A DNA stretch of 8,250 nucleotides, taken from assembly GCA_014376915.1 (NCBI GenBank), contig JACMQP010000503.1, positions 1 through 8,250 on the forward strand, given 5' to 3'. A program made the position numbers and the translations under genes. Position 1 is the first letter of the stretch. Every line of letters starts with the position of its first letter. The stretch is from Ramlibacter sp. (GTDB taxonomy: Bacteria > Pseudomonadota > Gammaproteobacteria > Burkholderiales > Burkholderiaceae). The notes below the pieces were generated by a model. The model saw only the letters and a list, made by a program, of their open reading frames with translations, was not told the origin of the DNA and did not search any database. Positions 6,207 to 8,250 of the stretch are shown here, one piece after another.

Positions 6207-6949
6207 TGCTCGCCGCGTTCCTGCCTGACGGGGTCGACCTCGCGACGTATGCGTTGATGAGTGCGCTGGTCCTGGTGGCCGCGTGTCTGCAGGGCATCGG
6301 GGGCATCGGCTTCGCAATGTTCGCTGCCCCCATTGCGGGACTGTTTTTTCCCGCCATGGCGCCGGCGCCGCTGCTGCTGCTGGGCGGATCGGTCTCGCTG
6401 CTGTCGGTGTTGCGCGAACCCGGCCACGTCGTCCGGGCGATCGCAACGTACGGCATCTTCGGCCGTTTCGTCGGCAGCGGCCTGGCAGTCGCCATCGTCG
6501 CGCTGGCGCCGCTGCGCATGTTCACTGCGGTCTATGGCCTGGTGCTGCTGCTCGCGGTGGTGGTGACGTTCAGGGGCTGGACGATCCCGCCCACCCGGAG
6601 CAACACCTGGATCGCCGGCGTGGTGTCCGGCGTGATGGGAACGATCACCTCGGCCGGCGCGCCTCCCTTCGCCATCCTGACCCAGCGCCTGGACCCGCCC
6701 CAGATCCGGGCGACGGTGGGCTGCATCCTGGCGGTGGGCTCCGTCGTGTCGTTGCTGATGCTGGCGGCGGCCGGCCATTTCGGGCTGCCGCAACTCGCCC
6801 TCGGCATGTCCCTGCTGCCGTGGGTCGGCCTGGGCTTCCTGCTGTCGAGCCGGGTTGGCCGCCGCATTTCGGCGCAAAGCGTGCGGCAACTGCTCCTGGG
6901 CATCGCCGGACTGGGCGCGCTCGGCATCCTCGTCAAGGCCGCTTTCTAG
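6206..6949 (+). CDS. TauE/SafE-family membrane permease
   Basis: A 247-residue integral inner-membrane protein with about eight hydrophobic segments (roughly 12-30, 33-50, 52-70, 82-100, 104-122, 135-155, 172-190, 195-213, and a final one at 226-244). The topology and the repeated glycine-rich helices (GIGGIGFAMFAAP near 30, TSAGAPPFAIL near 148) are those of the TauE/SafE (formerly DUF81) family. Characterised members export sulfite, sulfoacetate or other small organic anions. The ATG at 6206 overlaps the ferredoxin stop (TGATG) and has no independent ribosome binding site, implying coupled translation. A longer frame upstream is a shadow of the ferredoxin gene. It closes the operon and ends 14 bp from the convergent GntR gene. 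Its cargo is unknown; operon context suggests the substrate or product of the redox reaction served by the ferredoxins. Confidence 0.85.
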   Translation: MLAAFLPDGVDLATYALMSALVLVAACLQGIGGIGFAMFAAPIAGLFFPAMAPAPLLLLGGSVSLLSVLREPGHVVRAIATYGIFGRFVGSGLAVAIVALAPLRMFTAVYGLVLLLAVVVTFRGWTIPPTRSNTWIAGVVSGVMGTITSAGAPPFAILTQRLDPPQIRATVGCILAVGSVVSLLMLAAAGHFGLPQLALGMSLLPWVGLGFLLSSRVGRRISAQSVRQLLLGIAGLGALGILVKAAF

Positions 6950-6955
6950 CGGCTT
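6936..6955. terminator. Possible weak hairpin between convergent genes
   Basis: AGGCCGC-TTTCTA-GCGGCTT can form a stem of about 7 bp (one G-T pair) spanning the permease stop codon, in the 14-bp gap region between the convergent permease and GntR genes. No T-tract follows on either strand, so efficient rho-independent termination is doubtful. It is the only structure I see there. Confidence 0.25.
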
Positions 6956-6963
6956 CCAATCGC

Positions 6964-7689
6964 TCAGGTTCCGGTCCGCCGGGGCGCCTTGCGGGCGGCC
7001 GGAGCGTCGGCGCTCGCGCCATCGGCAGCTTGTTGTTGTCCGATCCCCTCGGACGCGCTGTAGACGTGGCGGGCGGCGAGCAATCCTGCCAGTTCGGCGT
7101 CGCCGGCAACCACGGCCCGCATGATGGCCGCATGCTCGACCCAGTTCTGCTTGGCGCGCTTGCGGCTGTGCGGCGCGAAGATCACCGCGGTCCGGTCGCG
7201 CAGCGAGCGCACCATCTCCCTGAGGGTCTCGTTGGCCGCGATTTGGGCCAGCGCCTCGTGGAAATTGTTGTTGTCTTCCTGCAGTTGGGCCAGATCGGCC
7301 CTTTCGGCGATCTTGGCTCCTGCTGCAAGGACCAGTTCGAGCTTGCGGATCTGCTCGGGGTCGTGCCGCTTGGCAGCCAGCTTGGCGTTCAGGGCCTCGA
7401 GTGTCGCCCGCACTTCCACCAGCTCCAGGATCTGCTCCGGCGAATAGACGGTGACAGTGGCGCCGCGGCGTGGCTCGATCGTGACGATCCCCTCGGCTGC
7501 GAGTACGCGCAATGCCTCCCGCACCGGCATGCGCGACACACCGAGTTCGGTCGACAAGTGCGCCTCCACGAGGCGCTCGCCGCCGGCGTATTCGCCGCTG
7601 ACGATCTTTTCGCGGATGGAGTCCACCACCAGCTTCGCCAATGGCGAATGGGCCGCCCCGACATTTCCAATCCGTGCCCCAGCGCTCAC
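6964..7689 (-). CDS. GntR-family (FCD subgroup) transcriptional regulator
   Basis: A 241-residue regulator. Residues about 15-80 form the winged helix-turn-helix (SPLAKLVVDSIREKIVSGEY, then VSRMPVREALRVLAAEGIV and the wing RRGATVTVY). Residues about 87-210 form the all-helical FCD ligand-binding domain, with N140, H144, H186 and H208 in the positions that usually hold the metal ligands (Asp and three His). The first is Asn here, although D139 is adjacent. The tail after about 213 is polar and low-complexity. The start is GTG at 7689, set by an AAGGAG site 6 nt upstream. It is convergent to the ferredoxin operon and divergent from the TenA/PqqC-like gene, with a likely shared operator in front of both. 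FCD regulators usually sense small carboxylic acids and often repress. The effector here is unknown, and I see no clear promoter for the gene itself. Confidence 0.9.
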   Translation of the reverse strand: MSAGARIGNVGAAHSPLAKLVVDSIREKIVSGEYAGGERLVEAHLSTELGVSRMPVREALRVLAAEGIVTIEPRRGATVTVYSPEQILELVEVRATLEALNAKLAAKRHDPEQIRKLELVLAAGAKIAERADLAQLQEDNNNFHEALAQIAANETLREMVRSLRDRTAVIFAPHSRKRAKQNWVEHAAIMRAVVAGDAELAGLLAARHVYSASEGIGQQQAADGASADAPAARKAPRRTGT

Positions 7690-7695
7690 TTGTGG

Positions 7696-7701
7696 CTCCT
7701 T
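7696..7701 (-). promoter_or_regulatory. Ribosome binding site fixing the GTG start of the GntR gene
   Basis: AAGGAG on the minus strand, 6 nt before the GTG at 7689. No ATG lies in frame nearby, and the first methionine within the protein (M54) would delete the winged helix, so the GTG is the start. Confidence 0.8.
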
Positions 7702-7889
7702 GTTTCTGAATTCCAGACCGCGACCACCGTGCGCCGGGCCTCCGCAGTCCGCATCCAGAAGAAATTCGTCATCCCAGAGTTTCGCAGAAGTTCAGCAGTC
7801 TTCCTGTTGCCCTGCGAGACGGCCGGGCGGGCGCCCTCCATGCAGTTTGGCGCACAGGGAAAACGAGAGCACTGAAGCGAACGCCGATC

Positions 7890-7919
7890 TGGACACCTTA
7901 TCGTCTGATGGTATACAAT
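7890..7919 (+). promoter_or_regulatory. Predicted promoter of the TenA/PqqC-like gene
   Basis: TGGACA (7890-7895, 5 of 6 to consensus) and TACAAT (7914-7919, 5 of 6) are separated by 18 nt, the same spacing as in the ferredoxin operon promoter. The predicted start near 7926 gives a leader of about 67 nt. The -10 lies inside the 17-bp operator-like element. Confidence 0.6.
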
Positions 7920-7923
7920 ATCC
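7907..7923. promoter_or_regulatory. Putative GntR operator, copy 2 (inverted relative to copy 1)
   Basis: GATGGTATACAATATCC; its reverse complement matches the 5171-5187 element at 15 of 17 positions. The inner ATGGTATACAAT is symmetric at 10 of 12 positions. It covers the -10 of the predicted TenA/PqqC-like promoter, so binding would be expected to block transcription. The GntR gene starts 218 bp to the left, so autoregulation from this site is possible but not implied by position. Confidence 0.65.
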
Positions 7924-7992
7924 TGGATCGGAGTTTGAGGCAGATCAACAAACGCCGAACGAGCCCCCCAAATGCCATCCAGGAGCCCCCTC

Positions 7993-8250
7993 ATGTCCGA
8001 CTTGCTCAACCGAGATCAATTTCGCACCGCGCTGGAGAACGCCATCAAGGGCAAGAGCGCCAACAAGGCCCCGTTCAGCATCGCCTGGGCCGGCGGAAAA
8101 CTGAGCCGTGCCCACCTGGCCCGCTGGGCCGAAAACCACTACCACTACGTCGGCCCTTTCGCCGACTACCTGGGCTACATCTACGCCCGCACGCCTGCCA
8201 GCTTCATCGAGGCCAAGGACTTCCTGCTGTCCAACATGTACGAAGAGGAA
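7993..8250 (+). CDS. TenA/PqqC-like protein of the heme-oxygenase-like fold (partial, cut by window edge)
   Basis: The first 86 residues of a protein that runs off the window, starting MSDLLNRDQFRTALENAIKG. The ATG at 7993 has an AGGAG ribosome binding site 7 nt upstream. Visible features are the helix HLARWAENHYHYVGPFADYL (41-60), with E47, H49 and H51, and the truncated NMYEEE (81-86). The pattern of a WA-E-x-x-Y/H helix followed by an EE-containing helix resembles TenA/PqqC-like proteins, including the heme-oxygenase-like diiron oxidases (CADD, UndA and relatives), where a Glu in the second helix is a metal ligand. The remaining ligands would be beyond the edge, so metal binding cannot be confirmed. 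It shares an operator-like element with the ferredoxin operon, which makes it a plausible electron acceptor for those ferredoxins. The reaction is unknown. A cofactor-free PqqC- or TenA-type role remains possible. Confidence 0.75.
   Translation, partial: MSDLLNRDQFRTALENAIKGKSANKAPFSIAWAGGKLSRAHLARWAENHYHYVGPFADYLGYIYARTPASFIEAKDFLLSNMYEEE

Larger units (their letters stand above)
7690..7992. other. Intergenic region between the GntR gene and the TenA/PqqC-like gene
   Basis: 303 bp between divergent genes. From the GntR side it holds the GntR ribosome binding site and then about 190 bp in which I find no convincing promoter hexamers, gene or repeat. The right-hand third holds the predicted promoter, the 17-bp operator copy and an AGGAG ribosome binding site for the downstream gene. 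Open frames crossing it on either strand lack start signals and show no family features. Confidence 0.6.

Noticed and set aside
6283..7875. Plus-strand open frame of 530 residues crossing the permease and GntR genes
   Set aside because: It overlaps a clear membrane-protein gene and an antisense regulator gene, and has no start signal or domain features.
7686..8009. Small minus-strand open frame (107 residues) in the gap upstream of the GntR gene
   Set aside because: No ribosome binding site and no recognisable features; it overlaps the well-supported promoter, operator and start of the TenA/PqqC-like gene.
1..8250. Search for CRISPR arrays, tRNA or rRNA genes, insertion sequences and attachment-site repeats
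   Set aside because: No regularly spaced repeats, transposase-like frames, terminal inverted repeats or RNA gene signatures were seen by eye.

Overview
The window looks like part of a GC-rich betaproteobacterial chromosome, most likely Burkholderiales. This is judged from the protein sequences (a gentisate-pathway gene set, a MarR-type regulator and an FCD-type GntR regulator typical of that group), the high-GC codon use and the short intergenic spacings. The species cannot be named from the sequence alone.

Layout. The left edge (1-161, minus) holds the N-terminal zinc ribbon of a NUDIX hydrolase. A clear intrinsic terminator (181-206, minus) separates it from a four-gene minus-strand operon (240-4546). 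In transcription order the operon encodes a 3-hydroxybenzoate 6-hydroxylase-like flavoprotein, an FAD-dependent oxidoreductase of unknown substrate, a gentisate 1,2-dioxygenase and a fumarylpyruvate/maleylpyruvate hydrolase of the FAH superfamily. A MarR regulator (4646-5083, plus) diverges from the operon across a 99-bp AT-rich promoter region. Together the genes predict 3-hydroxybenzoate -> gentisate -> maleylpyruvate -> (isomerisation or direct hydrolysis) -> pyruvate plus a C4 acid. No maleylpyruvate isomerase and no aromatic-acid transporter is present in the window.

The right half is a different and less familiar unit. A compact plus-strand operon (5219-6949) encodes a small [2Fe-2S] ferredoxin, a second ferredoxin carrying an unrecognised ~100-residue N-terminal domain, and a TauE/SafE-type membrane permease. 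A GntR/FCD regulator (6964-7689, minus) lies convergent to it. Beyond the regulator, a TenA/PqqC-like (heme-oxygenase-like fold, possibly diiron) protein starts at 7993 and runs off the window.

The strongest unusual signal is a 17-bp element found twice: at 5171-5187 and, inverted, at 7907-7923. The copies match at 15 of 17 positions, and each lies over the predicted -10 box, once of the ferredoxin operon and once of the TenA/PqqC-like gene. This suggests that the GntR regulator between them controls both units as one regulon. The proposed system is a redox cassette in which two dedicated ferredoxins feed a heme-oxygenase-like oxidase, with a TauE-type permease moving the substrate or product. 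Its chemistry is not known from the sequence.
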